From positions 222,827,803-222,891,802 of the forward strand of contig OV884059.1 of assembly GCA_930367215.1 (NCBI GenBank): a stretch of 64,000 bases of DNA, given 5' to 3'. Position numbers and translations under genes: made by a program. Of this stretch, positions 21,745 to 32,202 are shown piece after piece (the stretch's first letter is position 1; every line of letters begins with the position of its first letter). This stretch comes from Pollenia angustigena (taxonomy: Eukaryota; Arthropoda; Insecta; Diptera; Polleniidae). The notes beneath the pieces were generated by a model. That model worked only from the letters and a program-made list of their open reading frames with translations. It did no database searches and had not been told where the DNA came from.

Positions 21745-22235
21745 GCTCCCACTCCCCAATCTTCTAAGCTAATCAACCGGTTTTCTTAAAATTTGGCATG
21801 CAGGCAATGTACAATCTGAAACCGAATAAGGAATATGGTGTAAAATAGGGTAAGAGGTCTAAAAGCTCCCCCCTATATCATCGTAACTTATCAACCGCTT
21901 TTTTTGAAATTTCGCAGGCAAATAGTGTTACACTTGGAAAGAACTATAGCCTATAGCTTTTATTATTTAGGGCGTGAAATATAGCAAGAGGGGTAAAAGC
22001 TCCCCCTCCCTCTATCTTCTTAACTAATCAACCGGTTTTCTTAAAATTTGGCATGCATACACTGTAAAATCGGAAAGAGGACAGGGCATAAAATAGGGCA
22101 AGTGAGGTAAAAGCTCCTCCTCTCTATGTCTTCTTAACTAATCAATTAATTTTCTTGAGATTGGGCAGGCAAATAGTGTAACATCTGGAACTAGGGGCTA
22201 TAGTTTTTTCTTAAAATTTGGCTAGCAGACACTGT
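21745..22235 (+). repeat. Degenerate ~120-bp tandem units in the Helitron 5' part
   Basis: AATCAACCGGTTTTCTTAAAATTTGGCATGC-like phrases recur at about 21772, 21892, 22022 and 22140, each followed by a TAAAAGCTCC...CTTCTTAACT block. They stand where the Rep and N-terminal helicase parts of an autonomous Helitron would be. Confidence 0.65.
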
Positions 22236-22241
22236 TACATC

Positions 22242-23388
22242 CGAATGAATTACCAAGTTAATGAAACTCCCACATGTAACGTTTCAAAAACATCTGGAAC
22301 GGCAAAATTATTGAAACGTTGCGGTATCATTATTTGGGATGAATGCACTATGGCGAATAAGAAATCTGTTGAAGCATCGGAAAGAACAATGAAAGACCTT
22401 CGAGGTAATTCAGAGTTGTTTGGTGGTGCCTTGATTTTATTGTCAGGCAATTTTAGGCAAACATTGCCCGTCATTCCTAGATCGACAGCTGCCGATGAAA
22501 TTAACGCTTGCTTAAGGTCTTCATGCTTATGGAGATTTGTAAAAACATTGAAACTCATCACTAACGTTCGTATTCAGTTGCAGAATGATCCATCTGCTGA
22601 TAAGTTCTCTAAGCAATTGCTGAAAATTGGGAATGGTGCAATGCCTGTTAATGACACTGGATTGATAACATTGCCACATGATTTTTGCCATTTCGTACAG
22701 TCAAAAGAGAAGTTGTTCGAACGTGTCTTCCCTTATATAGCACAAAAATATACATGCCATACATGGTTGAGTGGCAAAGCAATTTTAGCGGCAAAGAACA
22801 AAGATGTTAGTGAATTGAATATGGCTATACAATCAAAGATTCCTGGCGAATAGGTTTCGTACAAGTCTGTGGATACTGTTTCCAATGTAGAAGATGTTGT
22901 GAATTATCCAACAGTATTTTTGAATTCGTTGGATTTACCAGGATTGCCTCCGCATTATCTCCAATTGAAAGTTGGAGTCACTATTATTATGCTTTGCAAT
23001 ATCAATCAACCCCGTTTGTGTAATGGCACAAGACTTGCTATTAAAAGGTTGATGGCTTATGCAATTGAAGCTACTATTTTAGCGGGTAAATTCAAAGGCG
23101 AAGATGTATTCATTCGACGCATCCTAATGACTCCGTCTGATATGCCATTTGAATTCAAACGACTTCTGTTTCCTGTTCGGCTTCGGTTTGCGGTTACTAT
23201 TAATAAGGCGCAAGGCCAATCATTAGGAATTTGTGGAGTGAATTTAGAGTATCCAGTTTTCTCAAATGGACAGTTGTATGTAGCCTGTTCGCGCGTTGGC
23301 CAACTATCGGTTTTGTATATTTACGAAAATGGAAAAACAGGAAATGTTGTGTACCACAGAGCATTACAAAAAAAAAAAAAAAAAACAA
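22242..23388 (+). pseudogene. Helitron Pif1-like helicase, C-terminal part
   Basis: Reads MNYQVNETPTCNVSKTSGTA at the 5' edge, so the Walker A loop is already lost. Motif II is IIWDECTM, motif III LLSGNFRQTLPVIPR (GN where GD is usual), then LITNVRIQL; a TAG-type stop at 22851-22853 breaks the frame. It continues with NSLDLPGLPPHYLQLK, LCNGTRLAIK, FAVTINKAQGQSLG and GQLYVACSRVG, the last helicase motifs, ending ...NVVYHRALQ before an A-run. In autonomous Helitrons this domain unwinds DNA during rolling-circle transposition. Confidence 0.92.
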
Positions 23389-23670
23389 TTTATCACTGAT
23401 TTAAATGAATTCGAATTGATTTCTTATTTTCTTTTTTGCACTATAAAGTGTGCAGGGGTTCGCTAGGATATACATATATAAAAATAAGTTGTCCTATGTT
23501 CGTGATTTTATAACTCGAGAACCACTCAACCGATTTTCACCGATTTCCACTGATGGTTTATAAAAAAAAACTCCAGGTGATTTAATTAATTTTTTTTTAT
23601 TTATGGTAGATTGCGCTGGGGTCAAGTTATTAACAAAATTATCCAGTATTTCATTTGTTATGTTTATGTA

Positions 23671-24218
23671 CAGGGTGACCCAGAAAGTGGTGTCGCTTAA
23701 AAGAGCCATTATGGCCCTCTCAGTGTGCGCTGTGGCTCCATCCTGTTGGAACCATATTTGCGGATGGTTTTTCACGGCTGGCCTTACAAAATTTTCCAAC
23801 ATGGCCCGATATCGATCACCATTGATGGAAATGGCGACACCTCGTTCATTTTCAAAAAAATATGGGCCAATGATCCTTTCTGAAGAAACACCGCACCAAA
23901 CAGTACACTTTACTGGGTGTAATTGTCGTTGATGAGGTACTCTCGGGTTTTCCGTAGCCCATATCCTACAGTTTTACTTGTTAACGAACCTATTTAATTG
24001 GAAATAGGCTTCGTCACTCATAACTAAGTTATGAACACAATGGACCGTTGATTTGAAAAGTAAATTTCAACGATTTGGCCACGTTGTTCAGTTGTGTATT
24101 GCTCCATTATAAATTGTCCAAGTCTTCTTTACAAAATACTGAAAAGAAAAGAAAAAAAAAATTATAATAAAAAAGTTATAAGGATTTCACACCACTTTGG
24201 TCTTTCTGAGCCACCCTG
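23671..24218 (-). mobile_element. Mariner-like element nested in the Helitron
   Basis: 548 bp flanked by TA on both sides (23669-23670, 24219-24220). Terminal repeats CAGGGTGACCCAGAAAG and, reversed, CAGGGTGGCTCAGAAAG. It holds a minus-strand transposase with at least two internal deletions, so it is a MITE-like derivative. Confidence 0.85.
23675..24110 (-). pseudogene. Mariner transposase remnant (nested copy)
   Basis: From the N-terminal side: MEQYTTEQRGQIVEIYFSNQ, a deletion, then VMSDEAYFQLN (first aspartate) and NCRIWATENPRV. Next come CTVWCGVSSERIIGPYFFEN, GDRYRAMLENFVRPAV and WFQQDGATAHT (second aspartate). The frame then runs into the terminal repeat, so the third aspartate region is deleted. 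Related to, but distinct from, the DD41D copies. Confidence 0.85.
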
Positions 24219-24260
24219 TATTTAGAAAACCCCGAGCAGCGCCGATACCAAACAGCTAGT

Positions 24261-26060
24261 TTTATATATACATATAGATAACGACTTAATAAAAAACTCT
24301 GCATTAAAAATTTATCAAAGCGGCATTAAGCAAATTTATTGGTGTAAATTTTCGAAAACTTAAAGGAAATTTTTCTTAATATAAATGGCTTAAAAGTGCC
24401 ATGGCTTAACAAGATACTAAACGGTAGAATCTAGCCACTTAATTGGCAACAGTGGCAACTAAGAATTTACTTTTTTCCGTGGGGGAGAATAAAAACAATT
24501 TCTATCATTTTATTATTGTTTCGTTGAGAATCTACTAAAATTTTTCGGTTTCTTTTTATCTAGACCTCTATTTAAAATGTTTCCTTTTTTTTGCACTTCA
24601 AAGATATTAAAGACCCATAAAATAGTATCCAAAATGCAAATCATCATTTGTGACTGGAAAATAAAGAGGAAAAAAATGAATATTTTAGATAACAAAAAAA
24701 AACCTATCATCCAAATTTCTATGGCATCTTGGTAAACAGCCAAGTAGGCAAATAAATAAAGTCTGCAAATAAATGCAGGTCAAAGTCAGGGCAAGTTTTT
24801 CAAGGCTTTTTAGGAAATAACTTAGGTCTTCCTTTAAATTGTTAACATTTTTTATTTTAATTATTGAAAAATAATAAATATAACGAAAATCTTTACAATT
24901 GACTTTAGTGCTTTTATTGTAGGTCATATGGAAATTACATAACAGCTGCCGGTTTAAGCAGTTTGCTAAAAAAGGCTCGCAAAAGAAAAGAGCAACGAAT
25001 TTCGAAATATATTTAGTGTTACTGAAATTTGACATAATTTTGTTATATCTAACACATACAGAAATACCAAAAAGCCTAAACACGCATACACATTTACTTA
25101 AACCACTTCCCTGTATAATAATAACAAGTTAAGTAAAGCAATGTCAATGCCTTTGTGAGACATTTCTTAGTACACGAGTGTACCTATACGCCACACCAGC
25201 ACACCATATGCCACACTAAACTCGTACTCATTCTCATCATACAAAGACGCTTATTAAATTCAAAAAACCACACACATGCTTAAGCATAAGCACTCGGCCT
25301 GCCTTACACTAACTTACACTTTGTCACTTTACCCATGTTACTTGCTCTCAAATACTTTGCGGAAAGGGAAATGACTTAAAAGTCTCGTCTCCTCCATCTG
25401 ATTTAATATCGAATATAATAGAAATGAACAAAAACAGCAACGCTTTTAATTCTATTCTCCCATTCTCATTTTTGCCTATAAGAATAAATTCTCTGTATTA
25501 AAAAAAAAAAAAAACAAATTGAGTTTTCTGTTCATCTAAAATGCGCATGACATAAGTCTAAAAATGAGCACATTTTCTCTTTATTTTTTTTAGTACTAAA
25601 TGGCAAAAAGTTTTTTGTTTTATATTAAAGTAAGAAACAGTTTCTTGTCGTTCGCTTTGGGGCATTTCATTAATTTTTTTTTTCCTAAAAAGCAAATTTA
25701 GCAACAGTCACCGATTTTTTTTATGTTCATTTTGTTTATTCTATTTGTTGACAAAAATTGTTGCCAAAACTCCTCTGGGGAATAATTGTGGGTTTAATAT
25801 TTGGAAAATAATATTTTTTTTGCTCCCATGCTGTTGTTTATTATACTTGTAGAAACTTAAAGTTTACGTAGAATTTTTGGCTTAATGCTTTAAGGGAAAG
25901 TAAATTTTGTCTTTAAAATCATTTGAATTAATTAATATTAAAGTCAATTCTGTGGGCCTATTTTAGGGCGTAGTTGCATGTTGAATAAGTAAGAAAACTT
26001 TGAATGTGATTTCTCAACCAAAGTTATTTTCGGGAATACAAAGTTTATTATTAATACGAT
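24261..26060. other. AT-rich spacer, nothing recognised
   Basis: No supported gene. One minus-strand open stretch (24685-25083) is cysteine- and phenylalanine-rich with no recognisable motif and is treated as chance. 25100-25400 is less AT-rich and could be host non-coding DNA. Confidence 0.4.
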
Positions 26061-26064
26061 CTTC

Positions 26065-26345
26065 GTATGACGTGCTAAATTCCCAGTTTTTCATATTTGA
26101 TAAATACACTGAAATTTATTGTTGAGGAAAAGCAAGCCTCTATGCGCTTTTCGCCGGTTGCTTACACCAGCTCATCAGGAAACCTTTTCCAAAGATTTTA
26201 GAAAAGCCAAAAATAACAAATAAAACCTTAAGCGAATAAGAGTTATAAACACTCTAAGTCGTACCTGTAACAATATCAAAGCTTAATCAAAACACCAACC
26301 ATAAACAGTGAGTTTATCTTTTCTTACATCCCCCTACAATTGGTT
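26065..26345 (-). repeat. Hammerhead-bearing repeat (family D), copy 1
   Basis: Shares CTAAATTCCCAGTTTTT, GAAATTTATTGTTGA, ATCAGGAAAC, TTTTAGAAAA and ...ACAATAAACAGTG in order with copies at 31871-32202 and 57487-57795. The most diverged of the three. Function of the repeat as a whole is inferred to be a Penelope-related non-autonomous retroelement because of its ribozyme motif. Confidence 0.7.
26136..26184 (-). ncRNA. Hammerhead ribozyme-like motif, copy 1
   Basis: On the minus strand: CUGAUGA, stem II GCUGG/CCGGC closing a UGUAAGCAA loop, GAAA, then AGCGCAU and A at the expected cleavage position. Stem I pairs GGUUUC, before CUGAUGA, with GAGGCU, after the site (C-G and A-U pairs plus G-U wobbles). 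Stem III is a near-palindrome of 8 nt, too short for a hairpin, as in the minimal hammerheads of Penelope-like elements that cut as dimers. Confidence 0.7.
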
Positions 26346-26374
26346 GGGTTCTTTCCGACTAGAATTGTAGTTGT

Positions 26375-26419
26375 AAGTGGGTTAAAAGAAAATTTAAAAA
26401 ATTTTCTTTTAACCCACTT
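26375..26419. repeat. Perfect 21-bp hairpin
   Basis: AAGTGGGTTAAAAGAAAATTT, a 3-base AAA loop, then the exact complement ending AACCCACTT. It lies just beyond hammerhead repeat copy 1. Confidence 0.9.
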
Positions 26420-26439
26420 AAGAAAAGTTGAACCTTAAC

Positions 26440-27150
26440 ATTTAGGAACATTTTTTAAATTTTAAATTGGCAAATATAATTTTAATAAACAAAATTAAGG
26501 CAAAATAATAAAACTTTCGTCATATCAATAAAGTTTTGTCAAATTTACAACATTTTCTCATATAAACAAAACTCTGTATAAAAAAAACTGTAATATAAAT
26601 TTTTTTTGTCAATCTAGAAAAACTTAGTAAAATTAGAACAATTAGCACAATTTTTGTTATTGTGTTTTCTTTTCTACAAAAAGTGTGACACTTTATTTAG
26701 AAAAAATGCAATTTGGTGTCTGTTTCTTAAAAATTTTGCTCCCGAAAAGGGTGAGTTTTTTAGAATAAAACAAGTAAATTACTTAATTATATTAATTATT
26801 AGTAAATTTACAAAATTTTTTAAATAAAAAAAAAAAAACAACTTTGTAAATATTACAAAATATTGCTTAATTTTTTTTGCTGTTGTTTCAATGTAAATTC
26901 CCAAACGAAAATTTTTATTTTCATTTCAAAAACAGGCAGCTAGTCGAACAAAAAAAAACCTTATTTAAAATAACAAAATTAAGGCAAGTTTGCAGAATTC
27001 AGTCAAATAAACAAAACTTTGTCAAGCTTCCAAAATTTAATTGATGTAACAAAATTTAATCGAGTTAACGCAATTTTTGTAAAATTTTTAGTTTTGTTTA
27101 AATTAACAAAATTATGTAATGTGTATCAGCAAAACTTAGTTAAATAAACA
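26440..27150. repeat. AT-rich low-complexity tract of AACAAAATT words
   Basis: Degenerate repetition of (TTAAATTA)ACAAAATTTTGTC-like words without fixed period. Similar tracts lie at 31180-31860 and 32210-32660. No coding. Confidence 0.5.
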
Positions 27151-27640
27151 AAATCTATATATAAATCGGCTAAGGCAAAACAGTTAAGAACACTTTCCTC
27201 CTCTGTATGCCAACCGATTTGAACAAAATATGCACCATTTGAAAGAAATTTACTCACAGAAGGGCACAATATATATTTTATTAAAATCTGTTCAATAATT
27301 TCAGAGTTATAAGCGTTTAAAATTGCTACTAACACAAATGCAAAATAAATAAATAAAAATTTATTTTCAATTTATTTTCAAATAACAAAAAACTAGGGTG
27401 ATCGATTATTCGACATTTTTCAGAAACCGGTTTTCGAATATTTCGACTATATATTTCTTATGTATAAATCAGGCCAGGCAAAACAGTTAAGAACGCTTTC
27501 TTCCTTTGTTTGTCATGCGAACCTTTTATGGGCAGAAAAAAGGGGAAATACGGGAAACTAAATTTCTTTCTTTTACTTTTTTGTGCTTTATGTGATAATA
27601 AATAAATAAAAATAAATAAAAATTAATCAAGCTCGAGGCC
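27150..27640 (+). repeat. Repeat family A fragments
   Basis: GGCAAAACAGTTAAGAAC occurs at about 27172 and again at about 27477, each followed by a TTTCYTCCT stretch. The second copy continues into GGGGAAATACGGGAAACTAAATTTC, a family A hallmark. Confidence 0.55.
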
Positions 27641-27679
27641 AGTGTTTTTTCGTAAATAAAAATTCCTTTTTTATTTGCT

Positions 27680-27720
27680 TCCAATATTTCGATCTTCTTT
27701 GAAGATCATCATCAGGGATT
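27680..27720 (-). ncRNA. Hammerhead ribozyme-like motif in the Penelope 3' region
   Basis: On the minus strand: CUGAUGA, one unpaired U, a perfect 7-bp stem II GAUCUUC/GAAGAUC with AAA loop, GAAA, then a palindromic AUAU and U at the expected cleavage position. Stem I is UCC/GGA. A very short palindromic stem III is what is described for hammerheads of Penelope-like elements. Position after the endonuclease stop also fits. Confidence 0.75.
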
Positions 27721-27932
27721 TCTTTTCCATAAATTCAAGAACAAAAAAATACAATTATTACAAACATATAAATAACAACCACATATATGGACAACAACCA
27801 CATTGATTTTGTTTTTTTAAATTGTATGTTTACAAAATATATACACACTCACAGTGAATTTTTATAAACACAAAAACTTAAAACTTTGTGGTTCACACAT
27901 CGACATCTAGACTTGCACTAAACTTAAAATCC

Positions 27933-28820
27933 TTATTGCAGATTGATCTTTTTTACTAAACCACTGTAGTTATTGGCACACGAACACTCTACGTCGCTCT
28001 TAAAGTTTACACTCGTTGTTGTTGTTATGATGTGAAGCATTTCCAGCATATATCGACGTTTGTAATTCGGCTCTGTTTGTAACACACTAACATTATTAAA
28101 ATCAGGTGAGTGTTTGTTTTTGACACAGTGGTTCACAAGTGCTGTTTTTGGTGTGTCTCTACTGAGTTTTAATTTTTGATCCGATTTATGGCCTGCGATT
28201 CTAGTTTTGAGTTTGTTTTTAGTGGTTCCAATGTACACCTTATCACAACTTTCATTTAAATTTCCAATACAGGGTATATTATATATAACATTTGATTTAT
28301 CCATGTTCAGAATTTTATCTTTTGTTTTGCTAAATATTTTTGAGATATTGTTGTCCGTTTTGTGTGCTATTCTTAAGTTTTCACCATTAAACAATTTTGA
28401 TTTTTCAAATTTCTCTGATATTTCGGGTACATATGTGAGGAATTTGTAACTTTTTGGTATGTCAGTAACTTTCGAACTATTTGAATTCCTATTTTTATAG
28501 TCACGAATAAGGTTATTCGTGAGTTTTTCAGGAAAATTGTTGTCAAGAAGGATGATTTTAATTTTTCTTATATTATTTTTGTGGAATTCCAAGTCACTCA
28601 GATTTAACACTCTTATTATTAAGTTTTCAGCCGTATTAATGATTACTCTTTTTGGATGTTGTGAAAAGAAGTTAATTATTCTACCGGAAGAGGTTGGTTT
28701 TTGGTAGCATTCCATTCTTAAGATGTTCCCATCTCTGATTACAACGGTATCCAGATATGGTAATCTAAAATTTGTGATAATTTTTAAATTTTCTATAATA
28801 TTGAACTCAGAAACATAATA
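27933..28820 (-). pseudogene. Penelope-like RT C-terminus plus GIY-YIG endonuclease
   Basis: Before the first methionine (28715) the frame is open and reads RLPYLDTVVIRDGN. Counting from that methionine: YQKPTSSGR at 4-12, NFFSQHPKRV, FHKNNIRKIK at 44-53. The GIY-YIG domain follows: VIYNIPC at 143-149, VYIGTT at 160-165, arginine 172 and histidine 176 in KTRIAGHKSD, NHCVKNKHS, and the likely catalytic glutamate 225 in MLEMLHI. The domain nicks target DNA for retrotransposition. The 260 residues have no stops, so decay is light apart from 5' truncation. Confidence 0.9.
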
Positions 28821-28822
28821 TT

Positions 28823-29292
28823 CAGTGTTCGAAAATAAACACTAAATATCGTTTTTTAATGTTCGGTTCGGTAGATTTGTGGAAAACACAAACGCTAATA
28901 GTGTTTGTGTAGAAAATCATTAAAAAAATAACGTTTCCCTGTTAGTCATCTTTCGAACACAAAAATATTATTGTTTTTATCAAATACAACAAAAGATGTG
29001 AACATTTAATTCCGTTCGGTTTCTTTTGAAAATCCACAAACTTCAATGTGTTCGGTTAGGCTGATTAATGTTCGTCCCTTTTGGCTGGTAAAAAAACATT
29101 ATAGAACATTAAAATATAAAGTTTTTCTACAGTATCACTACAAATGTTCTGTTTTTTTTTAACGAAGAACTGAACATCATATAATGTTCGGTTCTTTCTT
29201 GAAAATAGTTATGAACGGTATTAGGGGTTGTGTTTGTCTACACAATCACTAAAAAAATAGATATCGTTCCTGGGTGTGTGAGTCGAACACTG
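28823..29292. mobile_element. 470-bp hAT MITE with perfect 8-bp target duplication
   Basis: Terminal repeats CAGTGTTCGA/TCGAACACTG; flanks ATAATATT at 28815-28822 and 29293-29300 are identical. TGTTCGGTT-like words recur through the body. No transposase frame. It sits at the truncated 5' edge of the Penelope-like element. Confidence 0.93.
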
Positions 29293-29300
29293 ATAATATT

Positions 29301-29700
29301 ATAGATGTAGGATCCTGAGTGAGTGATAACCTATAAGATAAAAAATGCTGGTATTTTTTGTTTTTCGCCTGGAACTTTTTTGAATTTTCGTTAATATTCG
29401 ACCTATAAAGATAAAATTATACATTAAACTGGGTGAACAAGAACATGTAAGGGGGCGCTTTTTGGTAATTTTTCGTTCAACAGCTGGTACTTTGATTATT
29501 TTTCGTTAATATTAGACATAGAAACATAAAATTAAACGTGCAACGTCCTGAGTGGATGACAATACATAAAGGAGACTTTTTGATACTTTTTTGTTGTTTT
29601 TCAATTGGTATTTTTTATATTGAACTTACAAAATTAAATTAACTCACGTAGAAGATAAAATATGAACCGGAGGTTGGTCCCTCGCCAAATCGATCCACTT
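29301..29700 (+). repeat. Repeat family A, copy 3
   Basis: Two successive units with CGTTAATATT(C/A)GAC, ACATAAAATTAAAC and CCTGAGTGGATGA, as at 7400-7470 and 43300-43420, ending CCAAATCGATCCACTTTGA. Confidence 0.6.
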
Positions 29701-30236
29701 TGAAGGAAAAAATAAATGCTCGAAACAAATAAATTCATATATACTTAGATGAATAATATTTTCTTCATATTTACAAAAAAAAAATATGGTCGAATTTTGA
29801 CCATTAGGCGAACACTAGTTCGCAAAATTAAGGTAAAGGGCGGGGAGTACTGCAGTTTCTGTCAAGCAAGTTTACAAAAAACAAAAAGGACGTTTTTATA
29901 AAAATTAACGTTTCTATGCATTATCTATTAAAAACATCCAGTTTTGACAATATTTTCCATATAAAATTCAAAACTAATGTTTACGTTCGAAATTGTTGGA
30001 TATGGGCATTTCCGTCAAAAGGTCCACCGTGACCGACAATTTAAAAGTTATTAAAAGCTGATTATTTTACGATATTGTTATAGAGAAATATTTAGATTTT
30101 ACTAATTTTATAAATTTACGCATAAATTTGTTCACTTTGATGAACAATCAGACTGCAAAGTTGTGCAAACGCAATTTCTTATATGTGAGAATGTTTTATT
30201 GTATGTTTTCTTTAATATTTATCTCTTTTAAAAGAG
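29700..30236. other. AT-rich spacer, nothing recognised
   Basis: No frame or repeat structure that I can support. Confidence 0.35.
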
Positions 30237-30503
30237 GTGATATTTGATAAAAATTATTCCAAAAAAATGTTCTTACATGGTCTGTCATCTAAGGAAGAGT
30301 TCAAAGAGAAATATGTTACTCGGATTAACGGTAAATTTTTTTTTAATCACTGTTCAGTTAAATTATTATGGAAAAAATTCACGTTCGAAATGTCACGTAT
30401 CGACCCAGATTTTGGCTTAAAAAAAGAATATACAGAAGATTTAAGAATCAAACCAAGACGTTTTAATGTTACATTGCTACGTGCAATTCTGAAAGTAGTT
30501 TGA
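30237..30503 (+). CDS. Unrecognised 88-codon open frame, possibly a fragment
   Basis: Starts with ATT as first codon in the reading used here; the first ATG is a few codons in (KMFLHG). The protein is basic with EEFKEKYVTRINGKFFFN and FEMSRIDPDFGLKKEYTEDL, which looks more protein-like than nearby AT-rich frames. I recognise no domain. A poly-T run encodes KFFFN. It could be a host exon, a transposon fragment or chance. Confidence 0.2.
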   Translation: MIFDKNYSKKMFLHGLSSKEEFKEKYVTRINGKFFFNHCSVKLLWKKFTFEMSRIDPDFGLKKEYTEDLRIKPRRFNVTLLRAILKVV

Positions 30504-30889
30504 CTAAAAAATTGTGCCAGGTTTCGCTGAATTACGCCTTTTTATAAATGGCCAAAAAAACAAGTCCTATTTTTTCACGTTCGAACCGCTACTTCTTTTG
30601 CCATTATCTTTGACCTAGAATCGCGCCCTCCATAAACTTTAGCATAGATAACAGTGCTTTCTTAGTGCTATAATTTAAGGGTTAAGATAACTTAAAAATA
30701 CTTGTTGTTTAAAATGTTATTGCATTTTTGATGCGTACGACTTTCACGTTCAACACTTTGGATTTACCCATATGCAGAAAATTTTTTTTTTGAAGTGAAA
30801 TGTAAAATATTAAAAATATCGCACCCAAAAAGAGTTTATTAACTTGAAATTTAAAAACTTTCAGTAGAAGTAAATCGCTTTTTAATTTA

Positions 30890-30986
30890 TGGGTCGATTA
30901 CGGTTGGCAATAGCAATAAAGATAAGTTACCAGCAGCGAAATTGGGCAACTCAACTTTAGTTGAGCTGCCATCCGTAATCGATCCA
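30890..30986. mobile_element. 97-bp MITE with TTA target duplication
   Basis: TGGGTCGATTACGGTTGGCA at the left pairs with TGCCATCCGTAATCGATCCA at the right (two mismatches). Flanking TTA at 30887-30889 and 30987-30989, the 3-bp duplication typical of PIF/Harbinger. A second inverted pair (CTCAACT/AGTTGAG) lies inside. Confidence 0.8.
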
Positions 30987-30999
30987 TTAATTAAAGCAT

Positions 31000-31870
31000 A
31001 ATAAACAAATTTTTTTAACCAGCCGTATCATTACTGACAAGTAGACAACATTGCGTCATAATTTTTCAGCTATTAGATATAAATATTACGTGTAGATTTT
31101 TTCCATAAAAGTGAAAAAATAAAAATTTCGAGTTAATACCCTCTTGTTGATCAAGTGCGATATGAATTTAAATTTTATTAAAGAACAAAGTTTTTGGTTT
31201 TAGTTGAATTTTTTCAATACTTTTTTTAAATTAACAAAGTTTTTGCTAAATAACAAAATGTTGTAATATTAACAAAATTTGGTAAAATTAAATAAAAATT
31301 TTGTCTAATTAGCAAAACTTAGCTAAATTAACAAAATAGAAACAAATTTTTAAAATTGTGACTTATTTAACAAATTTAAACAAGCTTAATTTTATTTGTT
31401 AAATTAACAAAATTGAGTTAGTTTGCAGATTCTAGGTTAATTAACAAAATTTATGGCCGTTTTCTCATTACACGATTATCACTTTTCCCAACGAAAAACT
31501 GCACATTAAAGAAATTTGGTTTTCTCAATGTCTAATTTACTTCTATTCTGTCGCAAAGCTTACCAGCACTCATCTACCAATTAGTTATTTACTTTTATTT
31601 GCCGTACAGATCAATTCAATCAGCTGACTCCCAGCTTTAACATGTATTTTGAGAGGTGTTGCCAGCTGAAAACAATATTTTTTGTCGGTATATTGAGAAA
31701 CCCAAAATCGTTAACCGATAGTTTATCGCTCTAATAAATTTTTGTTGACATTAAGTAACAGCCAGTTTATCGATACATTGAGAAAATGACCATTAGTCTA
31801 ATTAATTGTTTTTTGTCAAATTTACCAAATTTAGGTTAATTAATAGAATTTTGTCAAATTAAAAAAAAAA
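31000..31870. other. AT-rich spacer with AACAAAATT words
   Basis: 31180-31440 has degenerate AACAAAATT repeats as at 26440-27150. 31450-31790 has ordinary composition and no recognisable feature. Confidence 0.4.
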
Positions 31871-32202
31871 TCAAAAGATTTTGTTATTCGTGCTTAATTC
31901 CCAGTTTTTATTCTTGATAAAAACACTTGAAATTTATTGTTGATGGGATAAGCTATTCCTATGCGCATTTCACTGGTTGCTTAGGCCAGATCATCAGGAA
32001 ACTTCATCCATAAAGATTTTAGAAAAACTAAAGATATTAAACCAAATAAAACTGTTAAACGTATAAGACTTATAGCAACAGTTCTACTTGTAATAATATC
32101 AAAGTTTAAACAAAACACATCAACAATAAACAGTGGGCTTATCTCATCTTACATAATAATAATAAAAACTGGGAATTAAGCACGAATAACAAAATCTTTT
32201 GA
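31871..32202 (-). mobile_element. Hammerhead-bearing repeat (family D), copy 2, with 40-bp inverted ends
   Basis: 31871-31910 (TCAAAAGATTTTGTTATTCG...) and 32163-32202 are exact reverse complements over 40 bp. The other two copies have only one of these ends. The inside matches copies 1 and 3. Whether the second end is part of the element or came from a head-to-head partial copy, common in Penelope-like insertions, cannot be settled here. Confidence 0.8.
31955..32002 (-). ncRNA. Hammerhead ribozyme-like motif, copy 2
   Basis: On the minus strand: GUUUC, CUGAUGA, stem II CUGG/CCAG (with a U-U closing mismatch) around CCUAAGCAA, GAAA, UGCGCAU, A, then GGAAU. Stem I pairs GUUUC with GGAAU (3 Watson-Crick plus wobbles). 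Stem III would be the perfect palindrome AUGCGCAU, implying a dimeric form. Confidence 0.75.

Larger units (their letters stand above)
21386..24259 (+). mobile_element. Helitron, decayed
   Basis: Begins TCTATATATATAAAAATAAG after an A (21385) and ends CAGCTAG before a T (24260), fitting the Helitron rule of 5' TC, 3' CTRR and insertion between A and T without duplication. A GC-rich imperfect hairpin (CCCGAGCAGCGCCGATAC) lies just inside the 3' end. The body holds a degenerate ~120-bp tandem, a broken Pif1-type helicase and a nested mariner. A second 5'-end-like sequence (ATATATAAAAATAAGTTG) at about 23475, just after CTAG at 23463-23466, suggests two Helitrons joined. Confidence 0.8.
27645..28822 (-). 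mobile_element. Penelope-like retroelement, 5'-truncated
   Basis: The minus-strand frame carries the end of a reverse transcriptase and a GIY-YIG endonuclease, the combination that defines endonuclease-bearing Penelope-like elements. A hammerhead core lies downstream of the stop. The catalytic YADD part of the reverse transcriptase is absent. The 5' edge is at about 28822, where a hAT MITE has inserted beside the junction with repeat A. Confidence 0.88.

Noticed and set aside
24685..25083. 132-codon minus-strand open stretch as a gene
   Set aside because: Cysteine/phenylalanine-rich composition expected from AT-rich DNA, no motif, no context.
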